Below, one piece after another: positions 9,239 through 18,208 of a stretch of 64,000 nucleotides of DNA. The notes beneath the pieces are model-generated. The model was not told where the DNA came from. It did not search any database and saw nothing but the letters and a program-made list of their open reading frames with translations. This DNA is from DYMC01 sp035406705 (GTDB taxonomy: Bacteria; Verrucomicrobiota; Lentisphaeria; Victivallales; GWF2-50-93), in the NCBI GenBank assembly GCA_964426675.1, contig CAYRRM010000001.1, forward strand, positions 124,001 through 188,000, written 5' to 3'. Position numbers and translations under genes: made by a program. Numbering within the stretch: the stretch's first letter is position 1; every line of letters begins with the position of its first letter.

Positions 9239-10660
9239 TTGTCAAGAAAAGGAGATATTCCAAAAGAACTTGAGCAGCATTTAGGTGAATTGCAGAGGAA
9301 GTTGAGGGAAAAGAAAATACCTTTGCTTATTATTTTTGAGGGACCTTCTGCAGCAGGGCGTGGCAGGTTTATATCTGCGCTTATCCAACTTTTTGATTCA
9401 CGTGGTTATAGGTTGATTACAGCTTCTCTTCTCTCAGAGTCGGTTAATCGTATTTTTTTTCAGAAATATTGGTTGTATACTCCTGAAGCCGGGCGTATAG
9501 CTATTTATGAGAGAAGTTACTATGGAGAATTAGTAGAGTCAGGATATAAAAAATCGGGAATGACCATAAGATGGATAAAAGACTTCGAAAAAACATTGGC
9601 TGCTAATGGCACCGCAATCTTGAAAATCTATCTTGAGATAAGCAAAAAAGAACAAAAAAAACGACTGAAGAAGCTTGAGAAGAATAAAAATACTCGCTGG
9701 CGGGTTTCTAATGAGGATTGGAAACAAAACAAAAATTTTGCAGATTATACTGATGTGATGGATAATCTTATTTCTGAAACTTCTACTTCCTATGCTCCGT
9801 GGCTAAGAATTAATGCAAATGATCTGAAAACTGCCAGAAGAGAATTACTTGAAAAAACAGCAGAATTCATGGATTCTTTAGTGAAAGAGTATTCTGCGAA
9901 AAATGCGAATATATATAAAACATCTGATGATATTAAGGAAGAAAAAATTTCTCTTGATGATATAGATTTAAGTCTTTCGCTCTCAAGAGAAGAATATAAA
10001 AATAGACTTGATGGTTTACAGGAGGATTTACTTCATCTCGAATTGAAAGCATACAGAAAAAGATTACCTGTTATTATTGTTTTTGAAGGTTGTGATGCCG
10101 CTGGAAAAGGTGGTGCAATAAGGCGCTTGATTCAGGGGCTTGATCCCAGAGGTGTTGATGTAATACCTGTTTCCGCTCCGGATAAAATGGAATTGAGTCA
10201 TCACTATTTATGGAGATTCTGGAAAAATTTTCCTAAAAAAGGGCACTTTGTTATTTTTGATCGCAGTTGGTATGGACGTGTTCTGGTTGAACGAGTTGAG
10301 GGCTTTTGTGATGTATCAGATTGGCGTCGGGCATATGATGAGATAAATGAGATGGAATATTGTTTGTACGGTTCTGGAGCGTTGATTTGCAAGTTCTGGC
10401 TTCAAATTTCTCCAGAGGAACAATTAAGAAGATTTAGAGAACGCGAGACAAATGAGTATAAAAAGTGGAAAATTACTGAAGAAGATTGGAGAAACCGTGA
10501 AAAATGGAAAGAATATAAAGTAGCTGCCGAGGAAATGCTATATAGAACCAATACCTCCTATGCTCCATGGACAATTGTTGAGGCTGAATCCAAGCTTTTT
10601 TCCAGAATAAAGATAATTTCTACAGTTGTTAAAAATTTAAAAGATAAATTGAAAAATTGA
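9239..10660 (+). CDS. pap: Two-domain polyphosphate kinase 2 family protein (polyphosphate:AMP phosphotransferase-like)
   Basis: Transfers phosphate between polyphosphate and nucleotides. About 473 residues, made of two PPK2 domains as in class II PPK2/PAP enzymes. The C-terminal domain has an intact P-loop FEGCDAAGKGGAI and lid FDRSWYGRVLVERVEGF. The N-terminal copy is more divergent (FEGPSAAGRGRFI, YERSYYGELVE), as is usual for PAP. I place the start at TTG 9239 because AGGAG (9226-9230) lies 8 bases upstream; a longer frame from 9209 would include that ribosome site. A cupin gene follows after 11 bases. Whether it acts on AMP or ADP cannot be decided by eye. Confidence 0.85.
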   Translation: MSRKGDIPKELEQHLGELQRKLREKKIPLLIIFEGPSAAGRGRFISALIQLFDSRGYRLITASLLSESVNRIFFQKYWLYTPEAGRIAIYERSYYGELVESGYKKSGMTIRWIKDFEKTLAANGTAILKIYLEISKKEQKKRLKKLEKNKNTRWRVSNEDWKQNKNFADYTDVMDNLISETSTSYAPWLRINANDLKTARRELLEKTAEFMDSLVKEYSAKNANIYKTSDDIKEEKISLDDIDLSLSLSREEYKNRLDGLQEDLLHLELKAYRKRLPVIIVFEGCDAAGKGGAIRRLIQGLDPRGVDVIPVSAPDKMELSHHYLWRFWKNFPKKGHFVIFDRSWYGRVLVERVEGFCDVSDWRRAYDEINEMEYCLYGSGALICKFWLQISPEEQLRRFRERETNEYKKWKITEEDWRNREKWKEYKVAAEEMLYRTNTSYAPWTIVEAESKLFSRIKIISTVVKNLKDKLKN

Positions 10661-10671
10661 AGGAGAAAAAA

Positions 10672-11031
10672 ATGATAAAAACGAAAGGTAATTATACTCT
10701 TGAAAACCGCAAAAAAATGCGGGGAGGTGAAGGTGAAGTAAAAATTGAAAAGTTATGGGAACCAGGTTCCGAACTAAAAGCAAAAACAAGGCTTTTTGCC
10801 AGACTCATTATAGAGCCTGGTTCAAGTATAGGTTTTCATAAACACGAAAATGAAGAAGAGGTGTTTTATATTTTAAAAGGAACTGCAGAAATCAATGATA
10901 ATGGTGATATCTTTATATTAAATGAAGGCGATAGTTCTCTTACGGGAGCAGGGAGAGGCCATTCAATAAAAGCTCTTGGAAATGAAACCCTTGAAGTATT
11001 AGCTGTAATTTCTGAATATTCAAAAAATTAG
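10672..11031 (+). CDS. Small cupin-domain protein
   Basis: About 119 residues forming a single cupin barrel. Motif 1 is visible as GFHKHENEEEVFYILKG (metal ligands His, His, Glu) and motif 2 as GAGRGHSIKALG. Such proteins bind a metal and often a sugar or small acid; the function here is unknown. The ATG at 10672 follows AAGGAG. It sits between the PPK2-type gene and a GH2 glycosidase with short gaps, so it is probably co-transcribed. A role in carbohydrate metabolism is possible but is only inferred from context. Confidence 0.8.
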   Translation: MIKTKGNYTLENRKKMRGGEGEVKIEKLWEPGSELKAKTRLFARLIIEPGSSIGFHKHENEEEVFYILKGTAEINDNGDIFILNEGDSSLTGAGRGHSIKALGNETLEVLAVISEYSKN

Positions 11032-11042
11032 GAGAGTTATTT

Positions 11043-12794
11043 ATGAAAAAAAAATCTTACCTTATTCCACGTCCTGAATACCCACGTCCTCAATTTGAGA
11101 GGGAAGATTGGTTAAATTTGAATGGTGAATGGACGTATTCTTTTGATTTCTCACGTAGTGGCGATGAACGTGAATTTTTCAAGAGTAATGGTTTTGATGA
11201 CAAAATAGTTGTGCCCTTTTGTCCTGAGAGTAAGTTATCTGGAGTAGAATATAAGGATTTTATTGAGGTGATGTGGTACCAGAGGAAAATATCTCTGCCA
11301 AAGGAATGGCAGGGAAAGAGAATTATGATTAATTTTGCTGCGGTTGACTATGAAGCAGAACTTTATATAGATGGAAATTTTGTCGGTAGGCATTTTGGCG
11401 GCAGTTCCTCTTTTTCTTTTGATATAACACGTTTTGTTGAAATTGAAAGAGAACATTCTATTGTTCTAAAAGTCTCAGATTTTTGTCGGTCTGGAGTACA
11501 ACCTCTTGGGAAGCAATCAACAAAATTTAATTCTTACGGATGTCTTTATACCAGAACAACTGGCATATGGCAGACTGTATGGCTGGAAGCGCTTGGTGAT
11601 ACTTATATAAAGTCCTGTCAAATAATACCTGATATTGATTCAAATAAGTTTATTTTCATTCCGCTTTTCTATAGGACGAACAGTTTAATGAAGTTAAAGA
11701 CAAAAATATTTGCTAATGAAAAGCTAATCACGGAGATTGAATCTGTTGCTTCTGACGGATTGCCATTTTTTTGCGAAATTCGCAATCCTCAAATATGGTC
11801 GCCTGAAAATCCTTTTTTGTATGACATAGAATTTGAGTTATGGGACGGAAAAAAACTTCAGGATAAGGTTCGTAGCTATGCAGGAATGCGGAAAGTGCAT
11901 CTGGAAAATGGCCGTTTCTATTTAAATAATAAACCATACTATTTACGTTTTGTTCTCGATCAGGGATTTTATCCTGATGGGATATGGACAGCCCCGTCAG
12001 ATAGTTCATTGAAGAATGATATTTTGCTTTCGATGAAAGCAGGGTTTAATGGAGCGCGTTTACATCAGAAAGTTTTTGAAGAGCGTTTTCATTATTGGGC
12101 AGATAAACTTGGCTACCTGACATGGGCGGAATTCCCAAGTTGGGGTGCAAATTTGAGTTCTATGATTGCAGCGAGAAATTATATTTCAGAGTGGGCTGAA
12201 TGTGTTTTAAGAGATAGGAATCATCCCTCTATAATTGCATGGACACCGCTTAATGAGACAGCTGAAATACTTGACAAAGCTCAACATAACAGGCTTCATG
12301 CTGACTTGTATGATATAACTAAGGCGCTTGATCCATTAAGGCCCGTAAATGATGCAAGTGGATATGTGCATGTAAAAACTGATTTGTGGACAGTTCACAA
12401 TTATGAACAAGATCCAGAGAAATTAAAAAAACAATTGAGTCCTGAAAATAATAATGGTTCAGTATGGAGGAATTTTCCTGAAAAAGAATGCGATTATGAA
12501 GAGCAACCATATATTGTAGATGAATTTGGTGGGATAAAATGGATTCATGGTGAAAAATTCTCCAATGACTCATGGGGATATGGAGAGGGGCCAAAAACTT
12601 CAAATGAATTTTATTCAAGACTTGAAGGACAGGTTGATGCATTACTATCTTTACCTCATATCTGCGGGTATTGTTATACCCAACTTACAGATGTTGAACA
12701 AGAACAAAATGGAATTTATAACTATGATAGGACAAATAAATTTGATATGAAAAAAATATATAGTATTTTTTCAAAAAATCCTGATTCTTATTAA
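11043..12794 (+). CDS. Glycoside hydrolase family 2 protein
   Basis: A retaining exo-glycosidase of the beta-galactosidase/beta-glucuronidase/beta-mannosidase group, 583 residues. It has an N-terminal sugar-binding jelly roll (WLNLNGEWTYSFDF; MWYQRKI), a central immunoglobulin-like domain and a C-terminal TIM barrel. The acid/base is Glu405 in AWTPLNET after the NHPSII motif, and the nucleophile is probably Glu494 in DEFGG. I see no signal peptide, so it probably acts on imported oligosaccharides. The ATG has an AGGAGAG ribosome site. One palindrome copy lies mid-gene. The exact sugar specificity is unknown. Confidence 0.9.
   Translation: MKKKSYLIPRPEYPRPQFEREDWLNLNGEWTYSFDFSRSGDEREFFKSNGFDDKIVVPFCPESKLSGVEYKDFIEVMWYQRKISLPKEWQGKRIMINFAAVDYEAELYIDGNFVGRHFGGSSSFSFDITRFVEIEREHSIVLKVSDFCRSGVQPLGKQSTKFNSYGCLYTRTTGIWQTVWLEALGDTYIKSCQIIPDIDSNKFIFIPLFYRTNSLMKLKTKIFANEKLITEIESVASDGLPFFCEIRNPQIWSPENPFLYDIEFELWDGKKLQDKVRSYAGMRKVHLENGRFYLNNKPYYLRFVLDQGFYPDGIWTAPSDSSLKNDILLSMKAGFNGARLHQKVFEERFHYWADKLGYLTWAEFPSWGANLSSMIAARNYISEWAECVLRDRNHPSIIAWTPLNETAEILDKAQHNRLHADLYDITKALDPLRPVNDASGYVHVKTDLWTVHNYEQDPEKLKKQLSPENNNGSVWRNFPEKECDYEEQPYIVDEFGGIKWIHGEKFSNDSWGYGEGPKTSNEFYSRLEGQVDALLSLPHICGYCYTQLTDVEQEQNGIYNYDRTNKFDMKKIYSIFSKNPDSY
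11771..11785. repeat. Iterated palindrome copy 4 (in GH2 gene)
   Basis: TTGCGA-AAT-TCGCAA, exact 15-bp form, read as Cys-Glu-Ile-Arg-Asn. Confidence 0.85.
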
Positions 12795-12798
12795 AACT

Positions 12799-14997
12799 GT
12801 GAGTATGAGTAACTTTACTGATATAATTGAATTAATGAGGGCTATGCCTCATAAATTAGCTGCTGATTTATTTGTTTTTCCAGATAAAAAAGCATTCTAT
12901 AAAATTGGAAATACTATAAAGACTGCGTCAGATAAAATTATCGATCAGGATTCTATTAGGGCTTTTGCAGAGAGGTATTTGAGGCCTGAGTTAAACAAAC
13001 GTATAGCAGAACGAGGAAGTTGTGATGCCGGAATTTCCCTTGACACCTCAATGAGATACAGGGTTAATTTCTTTATAAAACAGGGAGCTCTTTCTTTTGT
13101 TGCGCGTTTTATTCCTATTTCGAATATGAGTTTTCAAGAGCTTTCATTGCCATCTGTTCTGGAAAAACTCGCTGAAAAACCACGTGGTCTTATTTTGCTT
13201 TGTGGCCCTGCAGGAAGTGGAAAATCTACTACAGTTGCTGCTATCGTCAATCATATTAATGAAAACTTTGCGAAACATATAATTACAATTGAAGATCCGA
13301 TAGAATATTTGCATAATGATAAGAAAAGTATTGTAACGCAAAGAGAGCTTGGAGCAGATACGCCTGACTTTTCGGAGGCCCTTCGAAATGTTGTAAGAGA
13401 GAGCCCAGATGTTATTGTAATAGGAGAAATGAGGGATCTTGAGACTATGAAAGCTGCATTAAATGCGGCGCTTACGGGGCACCTCGTTATTTCTACTGTT
13501 CATACAGCTAATGTTACTCTTTGCATAGAGAGGATAGTTAATCATTTTCCGGATCATCTTCGCGAGCAGGCAGCAGAGGATCTTTCTCTTGCTCTTGAAG
13601 GAATAGTTGCGCATCGTCTTCTTCCTTCGGCTGATGATAATGAGAAATTATATCCAGCTCTCGAAATCTTGCTTTCAACACCACTATCAAGAAAGACAAT
13701 TGCTTCAAGAAGTTTCTCCGATTTAGAAGAGATTATGAAACGCGGCTATGAGGAAGGAATGCGAACTTTTGCAAGATCTCTTGCCGAACTTTATAAGGAA
13801 GGAAAAATAACTATTGAAGACGGAGCTGCAGCAGCTACAAACAAGGAAGAATTTTTCTTCTTGACTCAGGGAATGGAAACGGGGACTGAAACTTTTAGAT
13901 TTTCTGAAGATAGCGATTCGGAAAAAGTCCTTAATATGAAACGTCTCTTACATTCTGCAGTAGCTAATAATGCAAGTGATCTTCTAATTACTGCAGGTTC
14001 ACCGCCATATGTCAGGGTTAATGGCGAAATACAATCTCTTGATACGGAATCTCTTACGGCTAATGATACAAAAAGAATTCTCTTCGGTATATTGAATCAA
14101 AAACAACGAGAAAGTTTTGAAGAAAAACGCGAAATAGATTTCGCTGTTAGTGTCAATATAAAGCGAACTCATGGGGAAGATGCAGGTAAAGAAGCTGTCT
14201 TCCGTTTTAGAATAAATGGCTTTTTTCAGAGAGGGAATGTAGCTATCGCTGTAAGAGTGATACCAAAGAGAATACCGGGTCCAGAAGAACTCGGTTTACC
14301 AAAAGTTCTCCTGGAACTTGCTCATAAACGACAGGGGCTTTTTTTAATGACAGGTCCAACAGGGCACGGAAAAAGTACCACTTTAGCTTGTCTAATAGAT
14401 ATAATAAATTCCAGTAGAGCATGCCATATTATCACCATAGAGGACCCCATCGAGTATGTGCATAGTAACAAGAGGGCAGTTGTTGAACAACGTGAATTGC
14501 ACTCAGATACACTCTCATTTTCCAATGCATTAAAATATGTGCTAAGACAAGATCCCGATGTAATTTTAGTCGGAGAGATGCGCGATCCTGAAACCATTGC
14601 AGCCGCTTTGACTGCAGCTGAGACAGGCCATCTTGTTTTTGCAACACTTCACACGAATGATTGTGCTCAGAGTATTGATAGAATTATTGATTCATTTCCA
14701 TCACATCAGCAAAATCAGATACGAATGCAGCTTGCAGGTTCTGTGTTGGGAATAGTTTCTCAAAGATTGTTGCCACGCAGAGATGGAAAAGGGCGCGTAG
14801 CTGCATTTGAAGTACTCGTTGGAACTCCGGCAGTGAAAGCCCTGATACGAGATGGCAAGACTCACCTGATAAATTCAACAATAGAAATGTCCGCAAAGGA
14901 TGGAATGATTACTATGGACAAAAGTTTGAAAGATCTCTATGAAAAAAATATAATTTCTCGCAAAGATGCATATGCATATATGCTTTCACCACAATAA
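12799..14997 (+). CDS. Tandem PilT/PilU-type ATPase (two complete units in one protein)
   Basis: About 732 residues holding two PilT-like retraction ATPase units. Unit 1 has Walker A GPAGSGKST (about 136), Walker B with IGEMRDLETM, and the His box STVHT. Unit 2 has Walker A GPTGHGKST (about 518), QDPDVILVGEMRDPETI, and ATLHTNDCAQSIDRII. Each carries its own N-terminal PAS-like half; the second begins near MKRLLHSAVANNASDLLI. PilT normally has about 350 residues and forms hexamers that retract type IV pili, so this is a fused duplication. Unit 1 is the more divergent. No ribosome site is clear; GTG 12799 or ATG 12805 may be the start. No other pilus genes are nearby. Confidence 0.88.
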   Translation: MSMSNFTDIIELMRAMPHKLAADLFVFPDKKAFYKIGNTIKTASDKIIDQDSIRAFAERYLRPELNKRIAERGSCDAGISLDTSMRYRVNFFIKQGALSFVARFIPISNMSFQELSLPSVLEKLAEKPRGLILLCGPAGSGKSTTVAAIVNHINENFAKHIITIEDPIEYLHNDKKSIVTQRELGADTPDFSEALRNVVRESPDVIVIGEMRDLETMKAALNAALTGHLVISTVHTANVTLCIERIVNHFPDHLREQAAEDLSLALEGIVAHRLLPSADDNEKLYPALEILLSTPLSRKTIASRSFSDLEEIMKRGYEEGMRTFARSLAELYKEGKITIEDGAAAATNKEEFFFLTQGMETGTETFRFSEDSDSEKVLNMKRLLHSAVANNASDLLITAGSPPYVRVNGEIQSLDTESLTANDTKRILFGILNQKQRESFEEKREIDFAVSVNIKRTHGEDAGKEAVFRFRINGFFQRGNVAIAVRVIPKRIPGPEELGLPKVLLELAHKRQGLFLMTGPTGHGKSTTLACLIDIINSSRACHIITIEDPIEYVHSNKRAVVEQRELHSDTLSFSNALKYVLRQDPDVILVGEMRDPETIAAALTAAETGHLVFATLHTNDCAQSIDRIIDSFPSHQQNQIRMQLAGSVLGIVSQRLLPRRDGKGRVAAFEVLVGTPAVKALIRDGKTHLINSTIEMSAKDGMITMDKSLKDLYEKNIISRKDAYAYMLSPQ

Positions 14998-15012
14998 AAA
15001 GAGGAGAAAAAT

Positions 15013-17136
15013 ATGATTAATTTTGGAACGCAGTATTACAGACCGCCTTTCCCGAATCAAAAATATTGGGAAGATGATTTTAAACGTATAAAGGATTCTG
15101 GACTTAACACAGTGCAGTTATGGCTCTTATGGAGTTGGATTGAACCGAAAAAGGGGAAATTTATTTTTGATGATTACGATAAATTGGCAGATATAGCAGA
15201 AAAAAATGGATTGAATCTTGTTTTAAGTACTATATCTGAAGTTCAACCTTATTGGATAGAAAGGGAGATTCCCGACTCTTACATGGTTACAAATATGGGA
15301 CATAAAGTGATTTCTTCGAATAGAAATGAAATCCACTTTGGCATAACTCCGGGTGCCTGTTTTGATCATCCTGAAGCAAATAAACTCATGATGGACTTTA
15401 TTGAAAAGACAGTTACTCACTTTAAAAATCGCAAAAATATTGCCGGTTGGGATTGTTGGAATGAGATAAGATGGAATGTTCAGGCAGATGGATACGTCTG
15501 TTATTGTAATTATACTGTTTCAGCATATCGTAAATGGCTTGAAGAAAAATATGGTTCTCTTGAAAAACTCAATTCTTCATGGTTGAGAAGATATCATTTG
15601 TGGGAAGACGTTTTTCCTGGAAAGTTTCCACCACGCCCCTATACTGATATGATGGCATTTCAGCATTTTCTTACGGAAAGAACAAATAGACATGCGGCCA
15701 GAAGGTATGAACTCATAAAATCTATCGATCCACAACGCCCAGTAACAATCCATGGACCGTGTCCCTGTTATAATATGACAGGCAATTCGCATATGGAACA
15801 AGCATTGAACAGGGGAAATGATTGGTATCTTGCGGATTCTCTTGATGGAGTTGGATGTTCAAATTTTCCTATGTGGTGGGATCAGCCATATACAGATTAT
15901 GTGATGGCAATGACAGCTATTGCTTCTGCCGCTAGAAGAAAACTTTTCTGGGTAAGTGAGTTACAAGGGGGACGGGTTGGAATAGGATTTGACGTCTTTG
16001 ACCCTGTTCCTCCATACAAACAGCAAAAATGGGTTTGGGAAGCCGTTGCACACGGGGCTTCAACAATTCTTTTTTGGTGTTGGAGAGATGAAGTCTTTGG
16101 TACGGAATCGTCGGGATTTGGCATAATTGGAAATGATGGTATGAGTCAACAAAGATTGAAAGGGATAGGCATAACTGCTAAAACAATGAAAGAATATTCT
16201 GCGATTTTCGCAAATTATAAAAGGTTTACTCCAAAAGTAGGAATATTTTTTAGTCCTCAGAGCTATTATCTACACTTTTCGCAAGAATCAAATGCTGCTA
16301 GAGTGTTATCTGATATGAGAGGGTATTTTAAAGCTTTGACTGTGAAAAATATTCCATGTTCTTTTGTGGAGGAAGAGCACCTTGATGAATTGAAAGATAT
16401 AAAAATACTCTTTATCCCCAGAGCAAATGTAATGGATGACAGGACAACTGAAAAATTACTGGATTTTGTAAATGAAGGTGGAGTAATTTTCTGTGAATGT
16501 GAGACAGGTGCATGGGATAGATATGGCATATACAGGTATCCAATTGACAGGCATATTGCTTTAGCTACTGGAATACAGGAAATAGGTCGTAGAAAAATTG
16601 AGGATAAAACGATAAAAGTCTTATTTAATAAAAAGAAATTTTCACTTAAGCCAACACAATGGTTGTGTCCTGTTCAGAATGATTCAAAATTAGAAATCCT
16701 CTCAAATTACGATAGAGATTCTAATATAATATCCATGTGCCAATTTGGAAAAGGGAGAATTATTTTTTGTGGAACATATCTTGGAAATGAATATGATAAA
16801 CAACGATACTTTGATTTTGAGAATTTTCTTGAGGAACTAATTGTTGTATTTAGCGAAGAGAATCCTTTTTACGTTAACGAAAAAAGCTCGAAAGATTTCA
16901 GTAATTTCACCCACGTGGTTGCAGGTAGGTCTGGTAAAAAAAATCTACTCTTTGTATTTATTCCTGAAATAAGGGAAAAAGCAAATTTAATTATTGATCT
17001 AAATTTCTTCAAAGGAGAAAAAGTAAAAGATTTGTTGTCCGGAGAGGAGATAAGATTGAAAAAAATGAAAAGTCATGAAAAATTGCTTTCCCTTACGAGA
17101 GGGGAGCTCGGAATAAAAATACTCATTGATACTTAA
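15013..17136 (+). CDS. Glycoside hydrolase family 42-like beta-galactosidase
   Basis: About 707 residues. An N-terminal TIM barrel begins FGTQYYRPPFP, typical of family 42. The predicted acid/base is Glu151 in WDCWNE and the nucleophile Glu316 in WVSELQGG. A trimerisation-like domain follows (IFFSPQSYY, then FIPRANVMDD), with a C-terminal beta domain. There is no signal peptide, so it should be cytoplasmic. It has an AGAGGAG ribosome site and follows the tandem PilT gene by 15 bases. One palindrome copy lies at 16200. It probably works with the GH2 and fucosidase enzymes on galactose-containing glycans, which is an inference from family and neighbourhood. Confidence 0.88.
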   Translation: MINFGTQYYRPPFPNQKYWEDDFKRIKDSGLNTVQLWLLWSWIEPKKGKFIFDDYDKLADIAEKNGLNLVLSTISEVQPYWIEREIPDSYMVTNMGHKVISSNRNEIHFGITPGACFDHPEANKLMMDFIEKTVTHFKNRKNIAGWDCWNEIRWNVQADGYVCYCNYTVSAYRKWLEEKYGSLEKLNSSWLRRYHLWEDVFPGKFPPRPYTDMMAFQHFLTERTNRHAARRYELIKSIDPQRPVTIHGPCPCYNMTGNSHMEQALNRGNDWYLADSLDGVGCSNFPMWWDQPYTDYVMAMTAIASAARRKLFWVSELQGGRVGIGFDVFDPVPPYKQQKWVWEAVAHGASTILFWCWRDEVFGTESSGFGIIGNDGMSQQRLKGIGITAKTMKEYSAIFANYKRFTPKVGIFFSPQSYYLHFSQESNAARVLSDMRGYFKALTVKNIPCSFVEEEHLDELKDIKILFIPRANVMDDRTTEKLLDFVNEGGVIFCECETGAWDRYGIYRYPIDRHIALATGIQEIGRRKIEDKTIKVLFNKKKFSLKPTQWLCPVQNDSKLEILSNYDRDSNIISMCQFGKGRIIFCGTYLGNEYDKQRYFDFENFLEELIVVFSEENPFYVNEKSSKDFSNFTHVVAGRSGKKNLLFVFIPEIREKANLIIDLNFFKGEKVKDLLSGEEIRLKKMKSHEKLLSLTRGELGIKILIDT
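16200..16213. repeat. Iterated palindrome copy 5 (in GH42-like gene)
   Basis: TGCGA-TTT-TCGCAA, exact 13-bp core, read as Ala-Ile-Phe-Ala. Confidence 0.8.
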
Positions 17137-17439
17137 GAATCGAAATTTTACTTAAATAGAGATTAGACAATAAATGAAGTCAAATTCACTGGGTTCTTTG
17201 TAGAAATTCTAATTGCAGGATAATTTTAAATTCAAATAATGAATAGGTAGGATTACACTTTGTTGTGGTTCTTATCTGATTCTTTTTCACAAATTTAATC
17301 TTCTTTCGTGCATTGACTTGACTATATTATTTTCGAAAGTCTTTGCATTCTCTTTCCTGTCAGTGACTATAAACCTAAATTTTGCGGGTGAATCGAGCAA
17401 AAACTGAAAAAAAAATAAACTGTGTGCAAATTATAATCC
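17137..17439. other. Non-coding stretch downstream of the GH42-like gene
   Basis: AT-rich, with no supported gene. It leads into a more G+C-rich patch that looks like an insertion-sequence relic. Confidence 0.4.
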
Positions 17440-17573
17440 TATGCCGTGCAGTTGAGTCAAGGACCCAGATGGGTGCACTTCCTTGCTCAAGCTTTCAGGA
17501 AATTCTACGGCAAAATGCGATATCCCCCAGCATCAGAGAGCAAGGGCAGACCGTGCTTCCCCTTTCAACTTAA
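17440..17573 (+). mobile_element. Probable relic of an IS3-family transposase (DDE integrase core fragment)
   Basis: A G+C-rich patch in AT-rich surroundings. Reading the plus strand gives SSFQEILRQNAISPS, which resembles the integrase-core segment of IS3-type transposases (FQE-L-NGI-PSMSR...). The preceding bases also resemble the DNA for SD-GSQYTS, but out of frame. The similarity then breaks off. There is no start, no ribosome site, and the remainder is missing, so this is at most a decayed fragment. The call rests on remembered family motifs only. The patch also contains the hairpin-like pair GAGTCAAGG / CCTTGCTC. Confidence 0.4.
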
Positions 17574-17678
17574 ATAGCAACTGCTTAATTTAGGATAAAA
17601 AAAAGTTCAGGAAGAAGATAATTCCTTTTGATTTTTTTTATTTGTATGCTAACTTACGGCTTCTAATCATTAAAAAAA

Positions 17679-18080
17679 ATGAAAATTTTAAAAGTTTTTA
17701 CAATTATAGTAATTTTCTTTGTATTCTTTTTTTCTTCTTGTTCTACTGTTCATAATGAACACAAAACAATCGTTGACATAATTACTTACTTTGACGATTC
17801 TGGATTGAAGGCCGAGAAAATTTACCCGGCTCTTGCTGAGATGATTAAGGCTAGCGAAGGGGCTGTTCTTGTTCTTGATGGTGTTCGGTTTGAAGTTTAT
17901 AAATATGATATTAGTAAACCTGAACAACGGCAGAAACTTGAAAAGATAAGGGAAAGCGGAGAAATAAATATACTCGGAATAAAACATAAAGTAATTGTTA
18001 ACGGAGTTTTTATGCTCCTCAATTATCAAGGACACCCCAGAGAACAGGAGATTATCAGGGCATTTGAAAATTTTCAATAA
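17679..18080 (+). CDS. Hypothetical lipoprotein
   Basis: About 133 residues with an N-terminal hydrophobic signal and lipobox FSSC (Cys21), so it should be exported and lipid-anchored. The mature part (about 110 residues) contains KAEKIYPALAEMIKASEGAVLVLDGVRFEVYKYD-like text but no domain I recognise. It is encoded singly. No clear ribosome site precedes the ATG. It ends about 130 bases before ppdK, with a possible promoter between. Confidence 0.65.
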   Translation: MKILKVFTIIVIFFVFFFSSCSTVHNEHKTIVDIITYFDDSGLKAEKIYPALAEMIKASEGAVLVLDGVRFEVYKYDISKPEQRQKLEKIRESGEINILGIKHKVIVNGVFMLLNYQGHPREQEIIRAFENFQ

Positions 18081-18122
18081 ATAAAACTTTAATTTGAAAA
18101 TATCTTAATACCTGCTATTTTC

Positions 18123-18152
18123 TTGACGCTTTCTCTTTCTATGGAATAAATT
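18123..18152 (+). promoter_or_regulatory. Possible sigma-70 promoter for ppdK
   Basis: TTGACG (18123-18128) and TAAATT (18147-18152) are separated by 18 bases, about 57 bases upstream of the ppdK ATG. The -10 box matches only 4 of 6 consensus bases. Confidence 0.35.
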
Positions 18153-18208
18153 TATATGCAAATTAGAATAATTTAATTTCAAAAAAACAAAAAAAAGGAA
18201 AGGAAAAA

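Noticed and set aside
14128..14144. GCGAAAT-AG-ATTTCGC-type palindrome in the tandem PilT gene
   Set aside because: The spacing differs from the iterated motif, and it encodes the conserved EIDFAV, so chance is the simpler explanation.
17382..17573. Small gene of 63 residues
   Set aside because: No ribosome site, atypical composition, and only its middle resembles a transposase; called as a relic instead.
17688..18077. 129-residue frame antisense to the lipoprotein gene
   Set aside because: The plus-strand frame has a signal peptide and lipobox; the antisense frame has no ribosome site or recognisable feature.
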